This document shows, piece after piece, positions 9,223 to 18,500 of a stretch of DNA of 64,000 nucleotides; the first letter of the stretch is position 1; every line of letters begins with the position of its first letter. The position numbers and the translations under genes are program-made. The stretch is from NCBI GenBank assembly GCA_903845195.1, contig CAIMWO010000018.1, positions 35,174 to 99,173 on the forward strand, in the 5' to 3' direction. Under the pieces are notes generated by a model that was not told the origin of the DNA, ran no database searches, and worked only from the letters and a program-made list of their open reading frames with translations. Origin of the DNA: an uncultured Phycisphaerales bacterium. GTDB taxonomy: Bacteria; Planctomycetota; Phycisphaerae; WQYP01.

Positions 9223-10302
9223 ATGAGCGCCAACCCCCCAACGCATCAGTCGGCCCTCCTCGCTGCGGCGCAGGCTCAGAGCGCATCGTCCACTCCCGCC
9301 ACTGAAGCTGCCGCCATCGAAAAACTCAAAATCGCCCGCGAAGCATTACTTCATGAAATCCGCAAGGTGATCGTCGGCCAAACGGATGTCTTGGATCTTC
9401 TGCTCACGGCCATGTTTTCGCGCGGGCATTGCCTGCTCGTCGGCGTACCGGGTTTGGCCAAGACGCTCATGATTTCCACGCTGGCCCGCGTTCTTTCGCT
9501 GCGGTTCAACCGCATTCAGTTCACGCCTGACCTGATGCCGTCGGACATCACGGGCACCGACATCATTCAGGAAGACCCACAGACCGGTCACCGGGCATTC
9601 AATTTCGTCAAAGGCCCCATTTTCTCCAACCTATTACTGGCGGACGAAATCAACCGCACGCCGCCGAAGACGCAAGCGGCGCTACTCCAGGCCATGCAGG
9701 AATATCAGGTGACGGCATCGGGCAAGACGTACCCCCTTGAGCCCCCTTTCTTCGTACTGGCGACGCAAAACCCAGTGGAGCAGGAAGGCACCTATCCGCT
9801 TCCGGAAGCCCAGCTCGACCGTTTTATGTTCATGGTGAAGGTCGGGTATCCGCAGAAAGAGGATGAGCGCACGATCGTTAAGTCCACCACTTCTGAGATC
9901 TCACAGGATCTGAGCCCGATTCTCACGGCCAATGATATTCTCACCGTGCAGAAGATGGTGCGAAAAGTGCCGGTATCCGACCATATTGTGGACTATGCTG
10001 TCACCCTCACGCGCGCCACCCGACCGCACGAGAAGGATACTCCGGAATTCATCAACAACTGGCTGACGTGGGGGGCCGGTCCACGTGCGGCACAATACCT
10101 GGTGCTGGGGGCCAAGGCCCGGGCTATCACCCGCGGCCGGCTTAATGTGTCTGTCGAAGACATCAAACAGATGGCGAAACCCGTGCTCCGGCACCGCATC
10201 ATCACCAACTTTAACGCAGATGCGGAAGGTGTGGATCCTGATACCATCATCGAAAAACTCCTTTCCGCCATCAAAGAACCGAGTGCTGAAGCGTACCGAT
10301 AA
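9223..10302 (+). CDS. MoxR-family AAA+ ATPase
   Basis: MoxR ATPases act as chaperones that help assemble or activate protein complexes, usually with von Willebrand factor A proteins. Seen here: Walker A GVPGLAKT near residue 75, Walker B region [23 protein letters not shown] near 142, and [22 protein letters not shown] near 182, which is the family hallmark. The C-terminal lid domain is complete, so length (359 aa) is normal. AGGAG stands six bases before the ATG. MoxR genes are commonly followed by DUF58 and BatA/VWA genes, but here a DUF2203 gene follows, so the usual partners are missing. Its partner could be encoded elsewhere. Confidence 0.95.
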   Translation: MSANPPTHQSALLAAAQAQSASSTPATEAAAIEKLKIAREALLHEIRKVIVGQTDVLDLLLTAMFSRGHCLLVGVPGLAKTLMISTLARVLSLRFNRIQFTPDLMPSDITGTDIIQEDPQTGHRAFNFVKGPIFSNLLLADEINRTPPKTQAALLQAMQEYQVTASGKTYPLEPPFFVLATQNPVEQEGTYPLPEAQLDRFMFMVKVGYPQKEDERTIVKSTTSEISQDLSPILTANDILTVQKMVRKVPVSDHIVDYAVTLTRATRPHEKDTPEFINNWLTWGAGPRAAQYLVLGAKARAITRGRLNVSVEDIKQMAKPVLRHRIITNFNADAEGVDPDTIIEKLLSAIKEPSAEAYR

Positions 10303-10466
10303 TCGACGGCTTTCCGGCCCTTCCCGCCTCACCTGCCTATAGTGGGCTCAAGTTTATTGCGCTACGTATCCGATCCACTACGATGGATTCTCATCGCGCT
10401 GCCATTTGGTATTTGACTGGCCTCAATCCGGAGCTATAAAGAATTCATGTGGAAGTGAGGCGTGGT

Positions 10467-10910
10467 ATGTCAAACTATTCTGCGGCCCTCAAGCATGAAG
10501 CCAGCCCTCTGCCGGGCAAGAAGTTCTTCACGCTCAGTGAAGCGCGCCGGGCACTCCCACTCGTCAAGCGAATTGCTGCGGACATTCACGACGCACAAAG
10601 CCATCGGCTCCGCATTCACGCCGAGCTGTCGGCGGGGATGGCGGATCTGGCCCTTGGGGGGCACGAGGCCCTGCAACGCGAATTTGATGATGAGACCGAT
10701 CACCTTGAATCGCTCGTTGCGGAGTTGGGGCTAATCGGGGTGGAACTGAAGGACCCCTCGCGGGTGCTTCTGGATTTCCCGGCGATGCATGAAGGCCGGG
10801 AGATTCTGCTGTGCTGGAAATCGGATGAAGAAAACATCGACTTCTGGCACGAGCTCGACGGCGGATATGCCGCGCGAAAACCGGTCAGCGAACTTGCCGA
10901 CGTGCACTGA
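10467..10910 (+). CDS. DUF2203 family protein
   Basis: A small soluble protein matching the DUF2203 pattern: an N-terminal FTLSEARRALPLVKRIAADI helix, a long helix with REFDDETDHLESLVAELGLIGVELKD, then the conserved end DFPAMHEGREILLCWKSDEENIDFWHELDGGYAARKPV. The biochemical role of this family is not established. The ORF opens with a GTG six codons upstream, but GTGAGG precedes the ATG giving MSNYSAALKH, which is preferred. It is separated from the MoxR gene by about 160 bases, so co-transcription is possible but not shown. Confidence 0.85.
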   Translation: MSNYSAALKHEASPLPGKKFFTLSEARRALPLVKRIAADIHDAQSHRLRIHAELSAGMADLALGGHEALQREFDDETDHLESLVAELGLIGVELKDPSRVLLDFPAMHEGREILLCWKSDEENIDFWHELDGGYAARKPVSELADVH

Positions 10911-10971
10911 TCAGTGGGCCTCTCCCTCTTTCGACTGAATTGTTAGCATTCTGGTGGTGAGTCACGCGGCG

Positions 10972-12777
10972 CTAGCTGCGTTCGGCGGTTGCGCTTTCCG
11001 GCGCGGCCTCCAGCCGGGCGTAATTCGGAGTCCACATCGCAGCGCCCACGGCGCTGGGAATATCCCCATCATCCAGCGGGCGCCCCACGCCTTCTTCACG
11101 TGCCTGGCGCACCACAGCACAAGCGACCTTATGTGTGATGGCCCGCAGTTCGCGTAACCGCGGAAAGAGCGTTCCGGCGGCGATATCGGCATCGGAAACA
11201 TGTTGCGCCAACGTCTCGGCGGCGACGCGGAACATCGCATCGCTGACGCGGCTGGCCTCGGATACCAAGACGCCCAGACCCACACCGGGGAAGATCAAGA
11301 CGTTGTTGCCTTGGCCGATGCGAATCATGCGTCCCTGCCACTCGACGGGATCAAACGGACTTCCGGTGGCGACCATGGCGCGGCCGGCGGTCCAGGCGAT
11401 CAAATCGGCGGGCTTGGCTTCGCACTTGCTGGTCGGATTCGACAGGGGCAAGATGACCGGGCGTTCAACATGTGAGGCCATCGCGCGGATGACCGCTTCG
11501 GTGAATACGCCGGGTTGACCGGATGTTCCCACGAGCACGGTGGGTTTGAGTGCGCGGACCACGGCGAGCAGATCAAGGGGCTGATTCGGGTCCATTCCCG
11601 CGGCCTTGACCATTTCAACGGGCCAGGCAAATTCAGCTTTGGTTTCATCGCTCAGCTTGCGTCCCTGGTGCAGGAAGCCGCCGCTGTCGAGCATGCCGAT
11701 TTTCCCGATCAGTTCGTTTCCTTCCGCACCGGAGCGGCGGAAGGTATCGCGAATCAAGCGGCTGATGCCGATGCCGGCGGCGCCGGCGCCGAGCATGACC
11801 ATGCGCTGTTGACTGAGGGGTTTGCCGGTGGCGCGAACGCCGGCGAGCAATGCCGCCGCACCGATCGCGGCCGTTCCCTGAATGTCATCATTGAACGAGG
11901 GCAGGCGTTTGCGGTAGCGCTCCAGCAGACGCAGGGCGTTCTGCTGTTTGAAATCTTCCCACTGGAGCAGGGCCAGCGGGAATATGCGCTTAACCGCCTG
12001 CACGAATTCTTCGATGAAATCATCGTAGGGTTTGCCCCGCAGGCGTGCATGCCGCCAGCCGAGGTAAAGCTCATCGTCGAGCAGTTCCTGATTATCCGTG
12101 CCGACATCGAGGCTGATGGGGAGCGTGTATTTGGGGTGGATGCCGGCGCCGGTGCTGTAGAGGGCGAGTTTGCCGATGGGGATGCCCATGCCGCCGGCGC
12201 CGAGATCGCCGAGGCCCAGAATACGTTCGTTATCCGTCGCGACAATCAAGCGGATGTCGCGCGTTCCGACGTTGGCGAGGACTTTTTCGATACGGCCGCG
12301 ATGTTCGGGGCAAATCCAGACGCCGCGAGCCCGGCGGTAGATATGGCTGTAGCGCTGACAGGCCAATCCGACCGTCGGCGTATAAATGATCGGCAGACAT
12401 TCCTCGAGATGGTCGAGCAGCACGCGATAGAAGAGCGTTTCGTTGCGATCCTGCAGGGCGACCAGGCCGATGTAGCGTTCGAGGGGATCGGTTTTCGCCG
12501 CAATGTGTTGATAGGCGCGCTGGGCCTGCATATCGAGAGCGGCCACACCCGGCGGCAATAATCCTTCCAACCCCAGCGCCCGCCGCTCACTATCGGGGAA
12601 GGCCGTTCCCTTGTTCAGGCGTGGATTGTTGAGCACGGCCTGTCCGCGCAGGGATACGAACTCGGCGACATCGTCTTTCATGTAACCACTGACGCCTTGA
12701 TTGCCCGCATCAGCCGGCCGGCTTTCGACGGAAGCAACATCGCCGGCATTATCCACTTCAGAATTGGAACGACTCAT
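10972..12777 (-). CDS. NAD-dependent malic enzyme (malate dehydrogenase, decarboxylating)
   Basis: Converts malate to pyruvate and CO2 with reduction of NAD(P). The family pattern is clear: YTPTVGLACQRYSHIYRRARG, IVATDNERILGLGDLGAGGMGIPIGKL, FNDDIQGTAAIGAAALL near residue 290, and a Rossmann NAD-binding stretch VMLGAGAAGIGISRLI near 330. Length (601 aa) matches the long MaeA/SfcA-type class, which usually prefers NAD. An AGGT site stands before the ATG. It follows the hydrogenase operon on the same strand after about 135 bases, so it may share transcription. A metabolic link through pyruvate and reductant supply is inference. Confidence 0.95.
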   Translation of the reverse strand: MSRSNSEVDNAGDVASVESRPADAGNQGVSGYMKDDVAEFVSLRGQAVLNNPRLNKGTAFPDSERRALGLEGLLPPGVAALDMQAQRAYQHIAAKTDPLERYIGLVALQDRNETLFYRVLLDHLEECLPIIYTPTVGLACQRYSHIYRRARGVWICPEHRGRIEKVLANVGTRDIRLIVATDNERILGLGDLGAGGMGIPIGKLALYSTGAGIHPKYTLPISLDVGTDNQELLDDELYLGWRHARLRGKPYDDFIEEFVQAVKRIFPLALLQWEDFKQQNALRLLERYRKRLPSFNDDIQGTAAIGAAALLAGVRATGKPLSQQRMVMLGAGAAGIGISRLIRDTFRRSGAEGNELIGKIGMLDSGGFLHQGRKLSDETKAEFAWPVEMVKAAGMDPNQPLDLLAVVRALKPTVLVGTSGQPGVFTEAVIRAMASHVERPVILPLSNPTSKCEAKPADLIAWTAGRAMVATGSPFDPVEWQGRMIRIGQGNNVLIFPGVGLGVLVSEASRVSDAMFRVAAETLAQHVSDADIAAGTLFPRLRELRAITHKVACAVVRQAREEGVGRPLDDGDIPSAVGAAMWTPNYARLEAAPESATAERS

Positions 12778-12912
12778 CTTTGACCTGCCTGTTCACGTTG
12801 AATAAATACGCATCCACAGAGTCACGCACTCCGTTGTCGAAGCAGACTATCACCTGGTGGAAACGGCCATCGTACCATGCCCGCGTCGCACACGCCGAGG
12901 GCACGGCATCCC

Positions 12913-13314
12913 TCATTTCGGGGCAGAGGTGCTATTGCCCTCTGCCGCTTTTGGGGCACCGGTTTCTTCATTGCCGGATTTGTGTATCTGCAATTCTGAA
13001 GATTTGGTCGTCACGGGACTCGAATGGGCCTCGCCCAGCGAGAACGACTTCTTCGGGCAGACATCCACGCAGTAACCGCAACTGATGCAGCGCAGGCGGT
13101 CGATTTCCATGGTTTTCTTGTCGCGGCTGACGATCAGTGCATTGGCGGGGCATTTTTTGGCGCAGGCCGTGCAGTAGACGCAGTTGCCGTCAGTGAATAC
13201 CAGTTTGCCGCGAGAACCGGCGAGCGGGACGCGCGGTTCAAACGGGTAGCGGCTGGTCACCGGCTTGCGGAATATCCATTTCATGACCAGCGAGGTCATC
13301 TGGAAGAACGCCAT
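12913..13314 (-). CDS. echF: Ech-type hydrogenase subunit F (two-[4Fe-4S] ferredoxin-like, NuoI homologue)
   Basis: Carries electrons between ferredoxin and the hydrogenase module. Two complete [4Fe-4S] motifs are visible: CVYCTACAKKCP and CISCGYCVDVCP. The ORF track starts 11 codons early. The ATG giving MAFFQMTSLVMKWIF has AGAGGTG just upstream and starts one base after the echE stop, so it is preferred. The C-terminal tail (about 45 residues after the second cluster) is polar and low-complexity, longer than needed for cluster binding. It is the last gene of the hydrogenase operon. Family: NuoI/HycF-like, with EchF the best fit from the gene order. Confidence 0.92.
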   Translation of the reverse strand: MAFFQMTSLVMKWIFRKPVTSRYPFEPRVPLAGSRGKLVFTDGNCVYCTACAKKCPANALIVSRDKKTMEIDRLRCISCGYCVDVCPKKSFSLGEAHSSPVTTKSSELQIHKSGNEETGAPKAAEGNSTSAPK

Positions 13315-13315
13315 G

Positions 13316-14392
13316 TCACCTCTCCGTACAACTGATGCAGGGATCAATCGTCAGCACCAGCACCGGCACATCGGCCAGGTCACACCCTTGCAGGACTTTG
13401 AGCATTGCCGGCAGATTGGCGAAGGTCGGCGTGCGGACGCGGAAACGCTGCAGATTCTTCGAACCCGTCGCCTTCACGCAATAGGCCACCTCGCCGCGCG
13501 GCTGCTCGGTTCGCATGATCGTTTCGCCGTTGGGATTGCCGGTCACCTTGACGGCAATTTCGCCGTCAGGAATTCTTTCCAGGGCCTGCCGGATGATATC
13601 CACCGACTGGAATAATTCTTCGCTGCGGACGGCACACCGGGCATACGAGTCGCCCTCGGTGCGCGTGATCGGTTCAACGGGAATATCTTTGTAGGCGGCG
13701 TAACCGAGCTTTCGCATGTCTTGAGCGACGCCGCTGGCCCGGAGCATCGGACCGACGCAGCCGAGTTCGTAGGCTTCCTGTTTGGTCAGCACGCCGACGC
13801 CGCAGAGACGCGATTTCACCGAGCGGTCGTTCATGAAGACCGTGGTGATCTCACGCATTTCCTTTTCGATGGTCTTCATTTCCGACTGGATGTGCGTGAT
13901 CATGGCGGGATCAATGTCGCGGCGGACTCCGCCGATCTTGCACGATCCGAAGATCACGCGTCCGCCGGTGGTGGCTTCAATGATGTTCAGCACGCGTTCG
14001 CGTACCCGCCACGAGTGCATGAAGAGGCTTTCAAAACCCATCGCATCGGCGAGCAGTCCCAGCCAGAGCAAGTGGCTGTGGATACGTGACAGCTCTCCCC
14101 AGACGGTCCGCAGATAGAGTGCCCGCGGGGGGACGGTGACGTTCATGATGGTTTCGATGGCCTGGCAGTACGATTGCCCGTGAATGAAACTGCAGATGCC
14201 GCAGATGCGTTCGGCGACGTAGACAAATTCGACGTAATCTTTTTTCTCGGCCAGCTTTTCCAAGCCGCGATGAATGAAACCGATCGAGGGGCGTGCCTCG
14301 ACGACCTTTTCGTCTTCGACGACGAGATCGAGATGCACGGGTTCCGGCAGGACGGGATGCTGCGGACCGAAGGGAATAATCGTACGAGCCAT
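13316..14392 (-). CDS. echE: Ech-type [NiFe] hydrogenase large subunit E (NuoD homologue)
   Basis: This is the catalytic subunit that binds the NiFe centre. Both ligand pairs are intact: ERICGICSFIHG near residue 61 and DPCISCTER at the extreme C-terminus. That separates it from NuoD of complex I, which lacks these cysteines. At 358 aa it has normal group 4 length. The protein stops three residues after the last cysteine, so there is no C-terminal peptide for a maturation protease to remove; lack of this extension is, as I recall, reported for some hydrogenase large subunits. The gene is tightly packed between echD and echF. No hyp maturation genes are in the window. Confidence 0.95.
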   Translation of the reverse strand: MARTIIPFGPQHPVLPEPVHLDLVVEDEKVVEARPSIGFIHRGLEKLAEKKDYVEFVYVAERICGICSFIHGQSYCQAIETIMNVTVPPRALYLRTVWGELSRIHSHLLWLGLLADAMGFESLFMHSWRVRERVLNIIEATTGGRVIFGSCKIGGVRRDIDPAMITHIQSEMKTIEKEMREITTVFMNDRSVKSRLCGVGVLTKQEAYELGCVGPMLRASGVAQDMRKLGYAAYKDIPVEPITRTEGDSYARCAVRSEELFQSVDIIRQALERIPDGEIAVKVTGNPNGETIMRTEQPRGEVAYCVKATGSKNLQRFRVRTPTFANLPAMLKVLQGCDLADVPVLVLTIDPCISCTER

Positions 14393-14398
14393 AAATCC

Positions 14399-14824
14399 TC
14401 ACTTCACCGGAGCGGCGCCTGCCGCGGGCTTGGGGGTTGGGGCCGGGGCAATTGCCGCACAGGTCACGCCGGGGGCCTTCGTGCTGCCGAAGGGGAATTT
14501 CACTGCGGTCTTGTAGAGGTTGCCCTTGAAGTCGAGCGTCATGCCGTCGACCTGCACGCGAAACAGATCGTGCATTTCGTTTTCGTAAAGGACGGCGCAA
14601 CCGTAGATTGTGCTGACGCTGGGGAGCCGCGGCTCTTCCAGGGGCAGATGCAGCCGCAAACTTGCCAGGCGAAGATCCAGGTCAAAGCTGTAAGTGATCT
14701 CCAGCTTGTCGGGCAGTGTCGTCGCGTGAATCTGCACCAGCCGGTAACCGTCCTCGTGCATTTTCTGGACGCGCTGCAACAGCGTCTCCACCGCGATGGG
14801 TTCCATGGTTTGTTCCGGAGTCAT
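14399..14824 (-). CDS. echD: Ech-type hydrogenase subunit D (NuoC/30-kDa-like)
   Basis: A small hydrophilic subunit linking the catalytic large subunit to the rest of the complex. The stretch LPSVSTIYGCAVLYENEMHDLFRVQVDGM is the NuoC-like core: in complex I the corresponding motif is (A/S)..ERE..DLFG. The ATG with AAGGAG six bases upstream overlaps the echC stop (ATGA), so translation is probably coupled. The ORF track start lies 15 codons too early, inside echC. The C-terminus is Ala/Pro-rich. At about 141 aa it is the size of EchD and lacks the extra N-terminal part of NuoC. Confidence 0.88.
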   Translation of the reverse strand: MTPEQTMEPIAVETLLQRVQKMHEDGYRLVQIHATTLPDKLEITYSFDLDLRLASLRLHLPLEEPRLPSVSTIYGCAVLYENEMHDLFRVQVDGMTLDFKGNLYKTAVKFPFGSTKAPGVTCAAIAPAPTPKPAAGAAPVK

Positions 14825-15723
14825 TTTCGCTCCTTCTGGAAATAGACCCGCGCGATTGCCGGCCGCCACGAATCCGTCTTGTAGAGTTCATATCCCTGCC
14901 GCTGCAGCCACGCGGCGCTTTCGACGCACTTGTCGCCGATGGAGGCCTCGAAGCGATTCATGTCCGGGAGGGCCTTTTCCAATTCTTCGAGGAGCCGGCG
15001 CCCGACACCGCAGCGATGGAAATACGGGTGCACGATGACATCGCTGATGAAACCGGTGCGATCCTGGGCGTATCCGCGGGCGACACCGACAAGCCGCCCA
15101 TTGACGGTGGCCTTGATGAATACGCGTTGCGTCAGTTCGACTTCGAGTGCCGGAAGTGTCTGGACCAATCCCGGCACGTGTTCTTCGCCGTAGATTGTGC
15201 CTTCCTGCTGATGGGCGGTTTTCTGCAGGGAGAGGATGCGTGCAGCATCCGCAGATTCCGCCCGCGAGTAAAGCACCTGATCGACATTCTTGCCAAGGGC
15301 CTTCATCGCCTTGCGACGATCCATCAGGGCGGCGAGGGCCTGCACGACGCCATCGATGATGGCCTCGGGGCGAGCGGCACAGCCGGGGACGAAGACGTCG
15401 ACGGGGATCACCGTATCGACGCCGCCGGAGATGTTGTAGCACTCGCGGAAGATTCCGCCGGTGCAGGCGCAGGCGCCGATGGCCACGACCACCTTGGGTT
15501 CGGGCATCTGGTCGTAGATATTGCGGATCACGGCGTGGCTCTGTTCGTTGGCGGCGCCGGTCACCAGGAAGATATCGGCGTGTTTGGGGTCACCGGTGTT
15601 GAGGACGCCGAGGCGTTCGACATCAAAGCCCGGCGTCAGGCACGCCAGCGTTTCGATGTCGCAGCCGTTGCAGCTGGAGGCATCGTAATGAATCACCCAC
15701 GGCGATTGTTTCAAGCCAAACAT
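14821..15723 (-). CDS. echC: Ech-type hydrogenase small subunit C (NuoB homologue) fused to a GNAT acetyltransferase domain
   Basis: Residues 1 to about 165 are the small subunit that holds the [4Fe-4S] cluster nearest the NiFe site. The four expected cysteine ligands are present: C18 and C21 (SSCNGCDIE), C85 (GACACTGG) and C115 (VPGCAARPE). After a linker, residues from about 205 to 297 form a GNAT-like domain with the acetyl-CoA motif VHPYFHRCGVGRRLLEELEKAL and a typical end AAWLQRQGYELYKTDSW. Ordinary EchC/NuoB proteins stop before this, so the fusion is unusual. The start is set by AAGG before the ATG, nine bases after the echB stop. The track's 66-residue extension has no support. What the GNAT part acetylates is unknown. 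Confidence 0.92.
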   Translation of the reverse strand: MFGLKQSPWVIHYDASSCNGCDIETLACLTPGFDVERLGVLNTGDPKHADIFLVTGAANEQSHAVIRNIYDQMPEPKVVVAIGACACTGGIFRECYNISGGVDTVIPVDVFVPGCAARPEAIIDGVVQALAALMDRRKAMKALGKNVDQVLYSRAESADAARILSLQKTAHQQEGTIYGEEHVPGLVQTLPALEVELTQRVFIKATVNGRLVGVARGYAQDRTGFISDVIVHPYFHRCGVGRRLLEELEKALPDMNRFEASIGDKCVESAAWLQRQGYELYKTDSWRPAIARVYFQKERK

Positions 15724-15731
15724 GAGCGGCC

Positions 15732-16592
15732 TTAACGCAAGAGGGACAAAATCAGAATATTGCCGAAGCCCAGCACTGCGGCCACTGCCCACGCGCTGCG
15801 GATCGCGGCCTGCCACTTCAACCGGGCAAAGACGTTGTCGACGAAAATCACGAGCACGAAGACGAGCAGGGAGACCGCCACGCCGAGAATGGGCATCGAC
15901 GCGAAGAAGAGATAGACCCATCCCAGGAGGAAAACGAGTTCGTACCAGTGGGCGATTTCGATCATGGCGAGCGTGCGGCCGGAGAATTCGGTTGTCAGGC
16001 CGCGGACGAGTTCCTGGTGGGCGTGATGGGAGGAGGAGAGGTCAAACGGGGATTTGCGGAACTTGATCTCGAGGGTGTAGAGGAATCCGAGGAAGATCCC
16101 CGGCAGCAGGAAGACCAGCGGGACGCCGTGATAGCCGGCGATGTCACCGACCTGGAAGCTCTTGGTCACCATGTACATGCCGATGGCGGTGAGTAGGACC
16201 ATGGGTTCATAGGCCATCATCTGGATCAGCTCGCGTTCGGCCCCGATAAAGCTGAAGGGGGAGCTGGCCTTGTAGGCCCCGAGGACGAGGAAGATGGCGG
16301 CCAGAGTGAGGGCGAAGATCACCAGGAGCAGATCGGAGCCGGCGAAGAAGAGTCCGCCGGTGAAGATGACGAACACCAGGAAGAGGGCGACGTAATAATT
16401 CTGCGAGCGGCGGACGACGATGTTTTCTTTTTTGCACAGTTTGAAGACATCATAGAAGGGCTGAAAGATCGGCGGTCCCTGGCGCGACTGCATGCGGGCG
16501 GAAATCCGGCGATCCCAGCCCACGAGCAGCCCGCCGACCAGCGGGGCGGCCAGCAGATACACCACGAGCGAAATCCAGGAATTTATTGACAT
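15732..16592 (-). CDS. echB: Ech-type hydrogenase membrane subunit B (NuoH homologue)
   Basis: Integral membrane subunit that connects the hydrogenase module with the ion-pumping arm. It has about eight hydrophobic segments and the NuoH-like signatures RRISARMQSRQGPPIFQPFYDVFKL near residue 27, GAERELIQMMAYEP near 120 and EIKFRKSPFDLSSSHHAHQELVRG near 178, the last with the conserved charged loop facing the quinone/ferredoxin module. The ATG giving MSINSWISL overlaps the end of echA, seven bases before its stop, which implies coupling. The earlier start in the track reads into echA. Confidence 0.94.
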   Translation of the reverse strand: MSINSWISLVVYLLAAPLVGGLLVGWDRRISARMQSRQGPPIFQPFYDVFKLCKKENIVVRRSQNYYVALFLVFVIFTGGLFFAGSDLLLVIFALTLAAIFLVLGAYKASSPFSFIGAERELIQMMAYEPMVLLTAIGMYMVTKSFQVGDIAGYHGVPLVFLLPGIFLGFLYTLEIKFRKSPFDLSSSHHAHQELVRGLTTEFSGRTLAMIEIAHWYELVFLLGWVYLFFASMPILGVAVSLLVFVLVIFVDNVFARLKWQAAIRSAWAVAAVLGFGNILILSLLR

Positions 16593-18500
16593 GCGATTAC
16601 CACCATCACGGCCAGGAGGCACGTGCAGCAAATGACCCCGCAGCGCGACAGCCATATTTCACTGAGCAACCCGCGCATGTAATAGTTGTTCATCGTCGTG
16701 TTTTCGACCTTGCCGCCCGAACCGAGGAATTGAACCTTGTCGCCGACGTTGGCGCCGCTCAGGTAGGCGGCCACGACTCTGGGGGCCGCGGCCGTAGCGA
16801 ATGAAGCTCAGCGGGAAGAGCATGACCATCGCCATCATGATCATCATGATGATGATGTTGCCCTGGGTCAGCGAAGCCGCATGCTCACCGAAAACGCCAG
16901 TCACATACGGCACGATCATGTGCGATGAAATCATCGGGAAAAGCAGGCATGCCAGGAAGGTTGCCATGGAAAGCACGCCCACGGCCAGGCCTTCGCCCAG
17001 CGTGAATTCGTTGCGGACCCGCTCGGGGGTTCCTACGACTTCAACAAGTTTGCCCATCCACTTCACCCAGAAGAAGAGCGTGGCCGAACTGCCGAAGACG
17101 ATGAACACGGAGAGTACCGGGGCCGCGTCGACGACCGCCATCAGCACGGCATACTTGCTGATCAACATGCCGAAGGGGGCCAGGAACATGCCCGCCATGC
17201 CGATGAGCATCATCACGGCCACGGCCGGCATGCGCACGATGAGGCCGGACATGGCATCGATGTTCCGGCTATGAATCTTGTGTTCGACCAGACCGACGCA
17301 GAGGAACAGGAGGCATTTGGCAACCGCATGGAAGATAATCAGCAGCACGCCTGCCCAGACGGCCGCATAGGTTCCGATTCCGCCGCAGAGGACGATCAAA
17401 CCGAGATTTGCCACGGTGGACCAGGCCAAGACGCGTTTGGCATCGGCGGCCGTGATTGCAGCCAGCGATCCCACCAGGAAGGTCACGGCCCCAACCAGCG
17501 CCACCAGCATTCCGACCTTCGTTTCCGTAATCACCGGCGCCATCCGCAGAACCAGGTAGACCCCGGCTTTCACCATCGTGCTCGAATGCAGTAGTGCCGA
17601 CACGGGGGTGGGCGCGACCATCGCTCCGAGCAGCCAACTGGAAAACGGCAACTGGGCCGACTTGGTAATGCCTGCAAAGCAGAGCAGGGCTGCGGGTAAC
17701 AGTACGAGTGCCTTGCTTGATCCACCGGACTTGGCGCTGTCGATCAGTCCCTGAAGGTCGAGCGGGCAGGCATTGCGGCTCAGGTAGACAATTGCCGCGG
17801 CAAAGGCCACTCCGCCCAGGAGGTTCATCATCAGGGCGCGCTGGGCGTTGCGGCGGGACTCTTCGGTGCGGGTGTAGCCGATGAGGAGATAGGAGCAGAG
17901 GGTGGTGATTTCCCAGAAGAAGAAGAGCCAGGTGAGGTTGTTGGAGAAGACGAGGCCAAACATTGCGCCGACGAAGACGAAGAGCAAGGCGAAGAATGTT
18001 GGGCGGCGATCGGTAACATCGGTATGTGCGACCTCGTGGTATTCCTTCATGTACCCAAGCGCGTACAGGCAAATGCCGCCGCCCACTATCCCGTTGATCA
18101 GGGCCATGATGACGGAAAAGTGATCTGTAGCGGGAAGAAGATTTTGGCTGACTTCGGGATGACTTCCCGAGCCATACTCAAACCACGCCATCAAACCGGC
18201 CTGAACCGCCATCAGGACGGCGATCAAGGGTCGGCGGGAGTGAACGCCGACGTAGAGCACGAAGATCGCCATTGCCGCTTCGGTCAGGTTCATCGCCAGA
18301 TTGATCGAATGATCAGAAACCGCGGTTATCGTGAAGGAGATTGCGTCGGGAGCTACCACCAGCAGGACGCTGGCGGCGCCGATCGCCAGTACCAGGATGG
18401 TCACGATCACCCGGCGAACGTGGTCATTGCGGATCAGCAGCATGGCCAGACCCGCAACCAGCGGAACGAGAATAAGCAAAGGTATGAGCGTCATCATCAT
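16583..18500 (-). pseudogene. echA: Ech-type hydrogenase membrane subunit A (NuoL homologue) with an apparent +1 frameshift near the 3' end
   Basis: Antiporter-like proton/sodium channel subunit with about 14-16 membrane helices. Key residues are in place: Glu in WLFFFWEITTLCSY, Lys in FAGITKSAQLPFSSWLLG, and PTPVSALLHSSTMVKAGVY. The first frame runs to FIRYGRGP and then becomes Arg-rich nonsense (QSRGRLPERRQRRRQ). A second frame gives AAYLSGANVGDKVQFLGSGG and a final membrane helix ending just after the echB start. Removing one base from a run of five C (coding strand; GGGGG on plus) joins both frames as IRYGRGPRVVAAYLSG. This may be a sequencing error, a true mutation or programmed slippage. 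The ATG cluster MMMTLIP is taken as start. Without correction the last helix is lost. Confidence 0.88.

Noticed and set aside
12984-13010. SSELQIHKSGNE in the EchF tail as a further GAATTCT-type array
   Set aside because: There is a slight resemblance to NSEFRIQ, but no tandem 7-base period can be read in the DNA.
16801-17274. 157-aa plus-strand Met-rich ORF within echA
   Set aside because: Antisense of a membrane protein; Met and Ser richness reflects CAT/GAT-rich codons on the other strand.
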